Shown: positions 30,122 through 40,900 of the stretch, piece after piece
How positions within the stretch are numbered: position 1 is the stretch's first letter
How the letters are laid out: every line of letters begins with the position of its first letter
NCBI GenBank assembly: GCA_030267965.1
Contig: BRYA01000039.1
Span: 1 to 54,329, forward strand
DNA from: Triparma columacea
Lineage: Eukaryota; Sar; Bolidophyceae; Parmales; Triparmaceae
Direction: 5' to 3'
Length of the DNA: 54,329 nucleotides
Notes under the pieces: generated by a model
Databases searched by the model: none
Told to the model about the DNA's origin: nothing
What the model saw: the letters and a program-made list of their open reading frames with translations, nothing else
Translations under genes and position numbers: made by a program

Positions 30122-32413
30122 ATGCTCTCTCTCCTCTCTCTTTTACGCCTTCTTGCCCTCTGTTTCCCTCTCAGCCACGCATTTACACACCCATGTGCCC
30201 CTACGAACACGTTTGCATCATCTCGTCGCTTCTTCACACATCTATCAGCTGAGTCAGTCTCAGATCCGAATCCTCCTCAATTCCCCTCCGCTAATTCTGC
30301 CTCGGACGACGCTGCTACGTCATCACCCAATCAAGTAGTCGTAATTGGTGGGGGTTGGGGAGGCTGGGGTGCTGCTAAGCGTCTCTGTGAATATTACAAG
30401 GGAAGTGATACCAAGGTTACTCTGATTGATGCACTCCCTGATCCAACTGGGGCGACTCCGTACTTATCACCGAACGGAAAGCCTGTGGAAGCTGGTACAA
30501 GAGGTTTCTGGTACGATTATCCGAATATAAACAGGCTGATGTCGACCCTGAACATCCCTGAGTCTAGCGTTTTCACAGGTGAGCTCCTCTTACCCCCCCC
30601 CCAACCCTTGAATTTTACCATCATATACCAACACGACAACACACAACTCGCTTCGCTCATCACCTAGACTACACGAACTCCTCCTTCTACTCTCCCGACG
30701 GCCTCGAGGCTACCGCCCCCGTGTTCTCCAAGGTATCCCTCCAGCTTCCCTCTCCCCTCGGCCAAGTCCTTGCCACCTTCCCACTTTTCGAGCGTCTCCC
30801 TCTCCCCGACCGCGCCTCCATGGCTGGTCTCCTCCTCGCCACTGTAGACTGCCTCGGCTCTTCCGACGAGTCTGTCCGTGTGGCCTACGACAAAATAACC
30901 GGTGACGAGCTCTTCCGCCGTTTCAAACTTTCTCCTCGTCTCGTTGAGGACTTCATAAAGCCCACCCTCCTCGTGGGCCTGTTCAAGCCCCCGGCTGAGC
31001 TCTCGGCGCTTGTAGTCATGGAACTATTGTACTACTATGCGCTCGCGCACCAGGACTCCTTCGACGTCCGGTGGATAAAAAACGGCACTGTCGCAGACAG
31101 TTTGATTCGGCCCATGGCCGAGAATCTGATTGAAGAGTTCGGCCTTGAGGTGCTGGGTGGTTGCAGGGTGAAAGAGGTGAGATTGCAGATGAGGATCTCC
31201 TTTCGTCGCCAAAATATGTCTACGCTCTGACGCCTTTTTTGCTGATTGTTTTGCTCACTGCTTCTCTCAATCATTCCCCTGACTGCGCACAGATCACAAC
31301 CTCCTCCAAAAAAGTAACCTCCATCACCTACACCACCCCCGACTCCACTCTCCACTCTATCCCATCCCCCAAGGGTGTTGTCTTGGCGCTCGGCAATACC
31401 GGCCTCTCCTCCGTCGTTCGTTCTTCCCCCTCCCTCTCATCCCTCCCCACCTTTGCTCGAGCCATGAATCTGAAGTCCATTGACGTCATTTCGGTTCGCC
31501 TCTGGTTTGACAAAATAGTCCACACTCGCACTCCCGCGAACGTCTTCTCAAGGTTTCCGTCCCTCAGAGGTTCGGGCGGGACCTTTTTCATGCTCGATCA
31601 ACTCCAGGGGAACACCCGGGAGCTGTGGGGAGAGGAAGGTGAGGCAATATGGAGGCATCTCAAGACCACGAGTGTCGAAGTGACGAGGTTAACAATAATT
31701 ACAGCCACTTCGTTCACCGCCGCCGCCGCTTTGCTTGTTGCACAATTGAAATACTAACGAAACCCTTTACCCCCCCACCACCCCTCACCGCCCCGCCCCA
31801 ACCCTGCCCTCCCCATCCAGAGCCCCAGGGCAGCGTGGTTGCCTGTGACTTTTACAACTCCGGGGAGCTCATGGGCATGAGTGACTCCTCCCTCATATCC
31901 CTCCTCACCAAGAACCTCCTCCCCTCTGCCGTCTCCTCCTTCAGTTCTGCGACGCTCGTAGACTCGTGGGTCCAGAGGTATCCCTCCGCGGTCACTCATT
32001 TCTCCCCCTCGTCGTACCTCTCGCGTCCTCCCCTTTTGGGCGACCCCCTCCTCCCGACGGTGAAGTTTGCGGGGGACGTTGTCAGGATGGGCGACCTCGA
32101 GCACGGGGCCAAGGGCCTCTGCCAGGAGCGTGCGTACGTCAGCGGTCTCCGGGCGGGGGAGGTCCTCGTGAAGGAGGTCGAGGGTGTCGAGGGGAAGTGG
32201 GAGGAGCCTGTCATTGAGGTCAGGGAGGTGAGAGTAGCTGGAGTGGTGGAGCGGCACGTGACGACGGTAGGTAAATGCAATAGGTATGCAACCGCTAACC
32301 CCCCCACCCCCCCTTCCTTTCAGGACGAGCCCCAGTTCAAGGCTGCGGCGCAGGCTAACGAGTTGATTCAGAAGATATCTCCGATCAACTTGAGGGGGTG
32401 GCTGAGGGTATAG
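30122..32413 (+). CDS. Plastid-targeted FAD-dependent oxidoreductase (amine oxidase/phytoene desaturase superfamily)
   Basis: Five exons, 30122-30578, 30668-31176, 31293-31638, 31821-32227 and 32324-32413, 602 residues. The N-terminus is a signal peptide ending LSHA, then FTHPCAPTNTF (Phe-led transit peptide), so plastid import is predicted. The dinucleotide-binding motif VVVIGGGWGGWGAAKRL follows at 72-88. The C-terminal FAD-contact region reads FAGDVVRMGDLEHGAKGLCQ, then YVSGLRAGEVLV, as in flavin amine oxidases and carotene desaturases/isomerases. The N-terminal RGFWYDYPNINRLM segment is typical of the plastid subfamily of such proteins. The substrate cannot be read from sequence; carotenoid or other isoprenoid chemistry is possible but not shown. 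The first intron ends CTCGCTTCGCTCATCACCTAG. Confidence 0.82.
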
Positions 32414-32737
32414 CATAGCAACACTAGCTAAGGCTTTTGTAACGATAAAAATGTTGTAATAAATTCAGCTCATCTATCATTATCATCATCATATCATATG
32501 GGAGTCAAACTCCAGATTTTCAACCTTTCTTGCTCGGTGTCTTCCAGATCCCCGGATTCCTGCAATTTTTTGGAAACAATTTACTCTTTATACCTTGACA
32601 ACTAAAGCAACAACGCTCTAAAGCGTACCCGACGACCCGGGCCACCACATTATACCTGTGAAAATCATCCTCATATCGTACAAGAGGAGTTTAGAGATTC
32701 AAAGGTTTGCAATTCCCTTAATTCGGAACCCTCCAAA
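32414..32737 (+). promoter_or_regulatory. Intergenic region before the zinc-finger/Myb gene
   Basis: About 320 bp without coding sequence. It contains the 3' flank of the FAD oxidoreductase gene with an AATAAA-like signal (TGTAATAAAT near 32454-32463), an ATC/CAT-rich run (32470-32500) and the putative promoter of the plus-strand gene starting at 32738. Nothing else is seen. Confidence 0.4.
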
Positions 32738-35569
32738 ATGAGCCAGCTGAAGCGTGCTTCGAACTTAGACTGGGACTCATTCGCTCCTGCTAACGAGGGC
32801 AGGAGGAAGAGACAGAAAGTAAAGCCGTCTTTGGGCGACATCAGAGTTTTGACTTCTGACAGTTCGTCTGATGACAGTTCTTCTGAGAAAAGCAGCAGGA
32901 GCCCGTTAGATGATCAGCGCGTGCACAGACCAACAGAGGTATATTCCAACCTTGACAAGCTCAATCGCTGCATGCCATGTGACGAAGACGAATTACCAAT
33001 TGTCCCAGTGGGCTACGTTAGTGACGAAATAATCAAGGATGGCCGCGTGATATTTAAGTGGCCGGTGGGGCTAGGCATCGGACAGTCGAGGTTGTCTAAG
33101 CGCAAAGTTCATACGGTGAAGGACGAAAATTGGAAGGTGGAGAGGTGGTTCCCTTGTTTCGAGCCTGGTTGCGGGAAAATGTTCAAAACTTCGGAGGAAC
33201 TTTATGTGCACTCCCGCAGGTCGTCAACCCATAAGTATTTCGAGCCGAAGAAAAAGAAATCAACCTCAACAAAAAAACAACGAAAGCAACAACAACAACA
33301 ACAACAACGAAACGAAATGGAGGAGTGGGAGGAGACCGAGCAGAACGCTGAACGGTCCAACTATGAGTGGCACATAGCCACGGATAATCAAACTCCCAAA
33401 CAAATTGCCAGCATCTACAAGTTATCCACCAGGGACCTCGTGAAGACGAACAAAAAGTACTTTGAGGGTTTCTCGGTTATGTGCCGTCTTCGAAAGGGCA
33501 CACACGTGCAAATTTCTCATCTTGAAGTGGTGAGAATGAGGACGAAGCGGAGGAGTGGAGAAGCGCAGCCACGACATTAAGGGTGGCGCTATATTTAACA
33601 AAGGGTTAGGGTTACTCTAGACTACTAACACAGCCCTCTTTGCTGCTCGCCTCCCTCACCGCCGCCCAGGATCCGGAAGTCAAGCTAACAAAAGCGGAAA
33701 ACCCGGAAACAATCATTACCTGCAGGGAACCAAATTGCAGCTTCCGCGGGATCGTTAGGCATACAAAGCAACATGAACTGGAGAAGCACGGCATGGAGGA
33801 CGGTTGGTTTTACTGCGAGCGCCAGGGCTGCCACTTCAAGTCGCTCTCGGAGTCGAGGTACTGGGCGCACGTCGAAAACGCTCACGTGCTCGACGACGAT
33901 TATTACAACTGCAACCGCGTGGGATGCAAGTACAGGACGAAGTACGAGCCCGCGTTGACGGCACACCTGGCGAAGTGTACGCACGCTAAACCAGTGGAGA
34001 AGGTGGACGAGAAGAAGGTGGGCGAGATTGATCTGACGAGGTGAGAGAGTTGGGACCTTGCGGCAGTTTTACCACTTCTCTTGTTCTTTACAAGCTAACG
34101 TGACAACCCTCTCGTAGCTTCGGGCCCAAGAGCCAGGCACAGGAGCGCAACCCCCAAAACCCACCATTCCAGCCGTGGACGAAGTATGAGGTGAGAACCC
34201 GCAACAAATCACGAGACTCGCGAGCATTGCGCGACCCCCTCCTTGACCCCACACGAGGCACTAACCCCTCCTCTCTCAGGATGATCTCATTCTGTCGCAA
34301 GTTGACATGTTGAAGTTGAAGGCAACCAGCTGGGTCGCCATGTCCCAGCTCCTGCCCTCCCGTACCGCCAAGCAGTGCAGGGACCGGTTCTACAACAAGC
34401 TCTTCATCCCCAAAAGGGGTAACTGGACCTTGGAGGAGGACGGAGTGTTGGTAGAGGCGGCGGTTATTTGGGGGGGGAACTGGAAGAAGGTCGCCAAGAT
34501 CCTGGCGGGAAGGACGGACTTGCAGGTCAAGAACAGGGTCAAGTTCATCGGAGCGACGGGGAGGGGGGGCGAGAGGCCGGAGGGGGTGAAATACCTGGCG
34601 TACCTGGACGAACGAAATAAAACCGCGGTCTTACCGAATGGGATGGGGGAGGAGGGGAGGAACGTGGTTAGGAACGCTCGAAGGGAGTTTAAGAAGTTGA
34701 TGCAGGAGGACGAGATGGAGAACCAGGACCCTGCTAAGCGGGAGGAGAGGGAGAAGGAGAGGAAGAGGAGAAACCTGTTGGTGAAGAACGCCCAGGCGTT
34801 CCAGGCAGCCTGGGCGACGTTAAAGCACCAGCTGCTTGAAATCTCACCGCCAAAGCACCAGCTGCTTGAATTCTCACCGCCCTTGCCCAGGGCTTCTTCT
34901 ACCTCGACGACCCCCCTCGAGGTCGCTGCCTTCCAGGAGGGCGGGAGTTCTACGAAAGGAAGCAAGTCCAAATCCAAATTCACGAATAAGTCCAGGGACC
35001 GTTTAACATATGACCTCACCACCAACAAGGGCCTCCTGACAAAGAGGCCCTCAAGGAAGCCCCCGGCGCCGAGGGTGTTTGTGGACACTTCTTCGTATGC
35101 GAAGAAGGGACCGTATATATATATGACGGACAGGGAAGTTTTGGAGGGGGTAGTAAGTAGTATAATAAGAAAGGTGGAGTCAAATGAGGAGAGAGAAAAG
35201 GCAGAGAAGAGGAGAGAGATGAGGAGAAAGAAGGATAGAGAGAAGGCGAGAGAGAAGGGGAGAGAGAAGGGGAGAGAGAAGGGGAGAGAGAACGACGACA
35301 AGAAAGGAAACGAAGGGAGAGAGAACGAAAACAAGAAAGGAAACGAAAGCGCGGAGTCAATATTAGCCACCCCGGCAACCATGTCGACAGGAGGCCTAAT
35401 GGGTCTACCACCCCCCCCCCAAAGCGCGGAGTCAATATTACCGGCAACTCTGTCGACGGGAGTCCTAATGGGTCTACCACCCCCCCCCCTCGTGTGCTCA
35501 GGCCCGTCAACCTTGGCGACGCTGGCACCACCCGGGGCTGCCGTAGGTGCGGCAGGTGCGGCAGATTAG
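32738..35569 (+). CDS. Nuclear C2H2 zinc-finger / LysM-like / double Myb (SANT) protein
   Basis: Four exons, 32738-33529, 33670-34040, 34118-34190 and 34280-35569, 841 residues. A C2H2 finger CFEPGCGKMF...H...H lies at about 140-165. Residues 210-260 form a LysM-like module (TPKQIASIYKLSTRDLVKTN, then GTHVQI). Exon 2 carries three further finger-like units (CREPNCSF, CERQGCHF, CNRVGCKY; about 282-375). Two Myb repeats follow: WTKYEDDLILSQV with SWVAMSQLLPSRTAKQCRDR, and NWTLEEDGVLVEAAV with NWKKVAKILAGRTDLQVKNR. The C-terminal third is Arg/Lys/Glu-rich and contains tandem repeats (KHQLLE[IF]SPP; GREK; SAESIL...GLMGLPPPP). DNA-binding transcriptional regulation is inferred from the Myb pair; targets are unknown. 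Confidence 0.85.
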
Positions 35570-35814
35570 ACGGCAGCCAAAGCCTTGGTTGGAGGCGCCT
35601 GTTGCACATACCACGAGTATGTTGTCATTCGTTCGCTCGTTGGCGGAAAAAATTAAAGAAAGAGCATAAACAAGGTGGATGTGGAAGGTGGAAGTGTGAA
35701 TATGGTGTGAACGGAAGCTAACCCTAACAAAACGAGAGAAATAAATGTTAAAACATCAAAAGCGAAATTATCCGAAACCGAAATCCGAAATGTGAACAAC
35801 TCAGAATTTTGGCC

Positions 35815-37697
35815 ATGAGGTGTCTGGGTTATCTTTTCCTCATCTCCTTATACATCCCTCAAAATAGTGCCTTCACTAGTTTGTTCCCCTCCTCCTCCCC
35901 TCTCCACTCCCACTTTTATCGTTCTAAATGCAGCTCATCATTATTTAGCCTAAACCTGGCAGAACTTTACCCCGAGGGCTGTCTTCCAAATGGGGAGGAT
36001 AGCGTTAGTTGGGTTGATCTTTATAGCGGAACATCAACTAAGGGGGTTAGTACACCGACTGAGGGGATTAGTTCGGATAGTTCCGTAGAGGATGGGAAGG
36101 ATAAGGAACAAATACTGCCTGTGTTTCCATTAGGTGAGGAGAGGAGGAGATGGGAGGCGAGATGGACTGTCTGCTGCGCTTTAGATGGACTGGAGGCCGC
36201 GCATTAGTTGGATTGGAGACCACGCTTTAGATTGGTGCCGCACTTTTGAGGATTTTACCGCATTTGGGAGCATTTGGAATGACTTGGGCGCATTTTGGAG
36301 CATTTGGGCGCATTTTAGAGGACATCACGACACATTCACACTTATCTATGTAGACACTCTGTAGCACTCTGTAGACGCCTCAGAAGTAGATGATGCTCTA
36401 TAGATAGATGCCCCCATCAAAGACAATTTATACTCTAACCTCACACCCCTCGCAAACACCCCTCGCAAAACACCCAACGCCATCAGGTGGAGTCGTTTAC
36501 ACCCCAGGATCCTCCCCAACTCTAAACATCTTCGAGCCCCGTTACCGTTCCATGTACAACGACATCCTCCTAAACGGTTCTCGCCGTTTCGTCGTCCTAA
36601 CCACCTGCCCCTCAAACAACATATCCCAGTCCACCCCCTCCGGTCAAGGCATCCGTTTCGGTTCCTACGGCGTAGTCTTCTACCTGACAGACCTGAACGA
36701 CATATCCGGTAAGACAGGTGACTCCGTTAAGTACGTAGTCCAGCACAGGGTTGTTGGGATCGTTAAGGTTAAGGAGTTCGTAAACCCTGACGTATGGTCG
36801 ACCAAGGATACGTACCTTAAGGCTCGTGTCGAGGTTGTTGAGGAGGACCTAGGTATGTTGGAGAGGATGAACATTGGGACGTACTCGAGGAGGGAGGAGG
36901 AGGGGGAAGGGGGGGAGGGAGGGGAGGGACTACCAGCAAAGGATGAACCTGAGTTCAGGGGTAGGGTCATGACGGAGGAGGAGGTGAGAGCGTGGGGGAA
37001 GAGAGGGGCGTTGGGGGGGAGCGCTTGGTTGCACTGGGGTTTTTTCTGACCCCCCCCCCCCCACCTTCCCCCCCCCCCTTTCCCCACCCCCCTTTCCCCA
37101 CCCCCCTTTCCCCACCCCTTTCAGCAAGCGCTCAAGAGCTCATACGGCGAGCTTGTAAATCTCCAGCACGACTCCGACCTCCCCGTCCGCTTCACCAAGT
37201 CCTCCGTCTCCACCTTTGCTACCGGGCCTGGTTTCGGGGCTGAGGGGGTGGGGGGAGGGGGGAGCCTGTGGAGCAGTATAGGGCTCTGGCAAAGGTACAT
37301 CGAACAGAGGCTAGTGGCAAGGGAGAGGGAGCTGCAGGAAGAGTTCCAGACGAAGCTTGTCGACTTCCTCAAGGGGTCAGACGGGAATGTCCCCGGGGCC
37401 GTCAGCTTCAACGACCTACCAGACAACCTAAAGAGGGAGGTTCAAGAGCTCGAGGGTAGGATGAACTCAGAGATCGCCCCCCTGGTTGCGGAGAACAACC
37501 TCACGATCCAGCGTCTCCTGGAGGCCGGTTGCTCTGCCTCGTCCCCCACCCTTGCCCTCGGCGAGAGGTGCAACGTCCTAAGGTGGTTCATCGAGGAGGA
37601 GGGGAGGAGGATAAGGGCGAGACAAGGACTCAAGAACCTGTTGGACAACGAGGGGAAAGGGGGAGGGACTGACAAGGGGAAGGAGGGATGGGCATAA
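35815..37697 (+). CDS. Plastid-targeted LON N-terminal (substrate-binding) domain protein
   Basis: Three exons, 35815-36133, 36487-36983 and 37125-37697, 462 residues. The signal peptide MRCLGYLFLISLYIPQNSA is followed by FTSLFPSSS, the Phe-led plastid transit motif. The LON-domain signature spans the first splice: LPVFPLG|GVVYTPGSSPTLNIFEPRYRSMYNDIL. No AAA+ ATPase or Ser-Lys peptidase follows, so this is a stand-alone LON-domain protein, as in known chloroplast proteins of plants, not a Lon protease. The C-terminal part is helical (IEQRLVARERELQEEFQTKL). Substrate recognition or PSII-related maintenance roles are known for some relatives; here the role is unassigned. Intron 1 is unusually long (353 nt) and repetitive; intron 2 is mostly C with a CCCCTTTCCCCAC tandem array. 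Confidence 0.8.
36134..36486 (+). repeat. Long intron with degenerate internal repeats (LON-domain gene)
   Basis: This 353-nt intron contains degenerate repeats of about 20-25 bp: a TTAGATTGGAG/ATGGACTGGAGGCCGCGC-like unit (about 36160-36235) and a GGGCGCATTTTGGAGCATTT-like unit (about 36262-36320). No coding exon is needed inside it, because the flanking LON-domain halves join exactly across it. Confidence 0.7.
37060..37124 (+). repeat. C-rich tandem array at an intron 3' end
   Basis: About three copies of CCCCCCTTTCCCCAC precede the acceptor TTTCAG of the second intron of the LON-domain gene. They form an extended polypyrimidine tract. Confidence 0.85.
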
Positions 37698-37918
37698 AAA
37701 GGAAAGGGAAGAAAAACTAATCATGGAAGTAAAACCAACCACGGATGGGCAACACCCAACGCAGTAAATATACCGCGCGCCGTTTATTCCAAAGCAGCTG
37801 GATTTGCTCAGTTTCATTAACTTGACTATCGTATTTTACAAAAACAGTTAGTGAAGAAACCAACTGCACCTGTTCCGAACTGAGGAAAGGCGAAAAAGGG
37901 TGTCATAACCCCCGTGCC

Positions 37919-40900
37919 ATGTGGGGCAGTTTGATCCCGCTCGTATTCCTCTCGTACCTATATATCCTTGATTGGGAATGGAAGGGCATAGATTCCGCCC
38001 CTATAATGGGTTTCACGTCGAATGTGGTCCTATTCACCCTGAGTCAGCAAGCATTCATGATATCGTTAACCCGCTTGGTGGTGACAAAAAAGAGAGCTAA
38101 TGAGGTACATTACGGTCTAATATTCCTTCAAAGGGTCATATCGATCCTATTCACGATCACATTTGCAATGACATCATCTGATCTGTTCGTTAACTCACAA
38201 ACTGATGGAGCTGAAACCCCTCCTGACCCGACAGGAAATGAGACTCAAATAGATAACCCGGATGGGACAAGCCAGCCAACACAAGACCCGTTAGTTATCG
38301 CACACGATAGTACCGAGGCGGACACTAGCTCATATAAGGACAACTTCATTGTGGTATTTGCAAACTTTTTCACGATCCTCCTCCTTGCTTGGCTTGGCCA
38401 CCATCTACCCTCCTCAGGCGCACCAGTTGTACAGGCCTCGTCCGCTATCGACGACAAGGACAAAAAACAGGATTCAAGTATGGATTCACCGGATTCACCG
38501 GAATCACGAGGCTTAAAACGGGGCTGGTCATCAATGTTAAAGCAAAAAGGTGAGAATGACAAGAAGAGAAGGAGCACCACCAAGAGCACCGCCAAGAGCA
38601 TCGCCAAGAGCACCACGAAGAGCACCGCGAAAACGACAAACTCACCCCCCTTGCCATCGCACACAGAAATCCGTTCCTCAAGTTCCGAAATTGATCTGAT
38701 TTCCAAGATTGAGAGGTGAGAAACTAAGATAGCTATGTAGTGCACGTTCAAGCAGCTAAACATTGAGTTGACTTCGCCACAATCTCACCTCTTCTCCCCC
38801 CCCCATCACCGCTTATACACATGCTACAGTTCCAACAAGAGCATGACTTTCATGACCACCGGGGGGTTCACCGGCATTGTTTGCGGCCTCGCTTCTCCCT
38901 TCTTGCTCTTCCTCTCGATGTTGGTGTGTATTAGGCAAGACCGCAACAAGGATCGTCTCTCGACGAAGTATGATAACCTCTGGGACGCGTTCTCTGTCGG
39001 AACCTTCATGTACATTTTCCCGACTTACTACGCGTTGTTATCATGCATTAACAATTACATCTCCTGGAAGGAGAATGTACAGAGGAAAACGAACGAGTTG
39101 AGAAGCGATATCGACGAAGGTGAGAATGCATTGGGCGTTGCCCACTTATTTCAATGATTTAAGCAGCTAAACCTTCGCTTCCCCTCGCGCCCCACAGAAC
39201 TCAAGTTCCTTAAGGCTTTCCCCATGCTTCGCAATCTAACCTTTGGTTGGTGGAAGTACTTTTCCCTTGCGCGCAACGGCAAGTACTCCATAATGTATGT
39301 CATGTTACTCGACCTAGTCGATTTCGCCATTCAGCTTGAGGGAGTCAGAGGACTTGCCAAGTTATATGACTGGTACCTCATAGCCATATACTGCGGATTT
39401 ATCGGCATGAACGGCATAATCAGCGGACTCTCGATCACGTACTTGCAACAATATATCGGCGTTGAAGGTGAGACGCCTGCCGCGGGTTTTGTCAGACCAA
39501 CCTCCCATGCGCCATAAATCTTACCATCTACTCTTCGCTCATCGCAGGCATCGCCTCGATTGACGTGGCTTTTGACCTCTGCTACATCTACTTGAGCGTC
39601 GAAGTTTTCGAAGGCGAGTCAGGTTTCCTCGCGACTTTCTTCCCTCTTGTTGGCTCTATCATGAAGGTGAACGACGCGTATGCCAAACGAATTAGAAGGT
39701 ATTGTGGCCTGAAGTATACCTTCCTCACTGTCAACTACGACGCAAGACAAGCGAAGGTAAGAATACGCCAGAGGGTTGGCAACAAAAATCCCTAGCTTTC
39801 ATTTTCCTAACCCTAAATGACATCGTCCGAACCCCCTTACTTTGCTCATCACAGGCTAACGACAATCTTGACGAGTACCTCTTCCTTTACTTCAAAACTC
39901 AACTAAAATTGGACAGCAAGCGTATACCTCTGAGAGACTTACATTCACGACAAAAAACCCTTAGCGGTGGTGGTCGTGTCCATGAACGAACTCAAGTCGT
40001 CCAAGGTGAGAAGGGTTATGAAAATAATAGCTAATGCACCGGGACCAGCACGTACAACTACTAACAACGCGGTCTTCGCTTGGCCCATCGCAGCACCAAA
40101 GCTAAAAACACAGCTAATGACTGCCGGGGGGTTGCGGGGCAAGTTTGTGCACAACAATGCGCAGCGAAAGTTAATGATACCACCCGATAGACCGAAGCCG
40201 CGGATTTCTCTCATGCTTTCAAGAGCTCTTGGCATCAACGCTGGAATCGATGACGAAGTTGACGAGGATGGTACACGTGATTCTACTCAAAACGATGACT
40301 CGGAGCGCAACTCCGCGAAGCGCTCCGGGAAGAGGAAGCTAGGCGGTATGACTAGGAGTGTCATGGAAAGGGCAGGGAAGTTTGGTCGAACAAACGAAAA
40401 AAAGGGGACAAGAAATGGCCAGAATCGCGAGAGTAGTATTGTGGAATCGATGTTGATTGGTCTCATCAGGAGCAAATCCAGTAGCAGTGAAGGAAGCCTT
40501 ATAAATGATCTCCTGAGGGGCTGTAAGGCCAAATTCTACATCCAGCCCTCTGTCGAGCTACCGCACGCGTACGTGGGAGCCCTCACATTTCAAATCAAGC
40601 AACATCCCGAGACATTTCTCAGTTACCTTGTCGAACAGGGGTTTGGAAAGGACCTCGAAGTGCTTGAAGAACACACGCCGGGTCGGAGGGTCATTTCAAC
40701 AGTGAGTAGCGATGGTAGAGAGGAGTATGTTCTTGACCAAGTTGTCAAACGGGTCTCTTCCAACTCAGTCTTTGTTGGAGTGAAGTCGTGCAGGTCTGAA
40801 GTGAGACCTGAAATGAGTGCCAATGACCCGAATTACAAGATAAGAGGAGAGGTTTACCTTGAGGGGTTCTTTGTTGAATCTTTCCATCTTTTACACAAGC

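Noticed and set aside
34390..35382. 330-codon minus-strand open frame opposite the Myb gene
   Set aside because: The translation is repetitive SLPFS/FSLPF, the complement of Lys/Glu/Arg-rich codons; the plus strand has Myb and zinc-finger motifs.
35815..37697. Lon protease
   Set aside because: Only the N-terminal LON domain is present; there is no Walker A/B or Ser-Lys catalytic motif.
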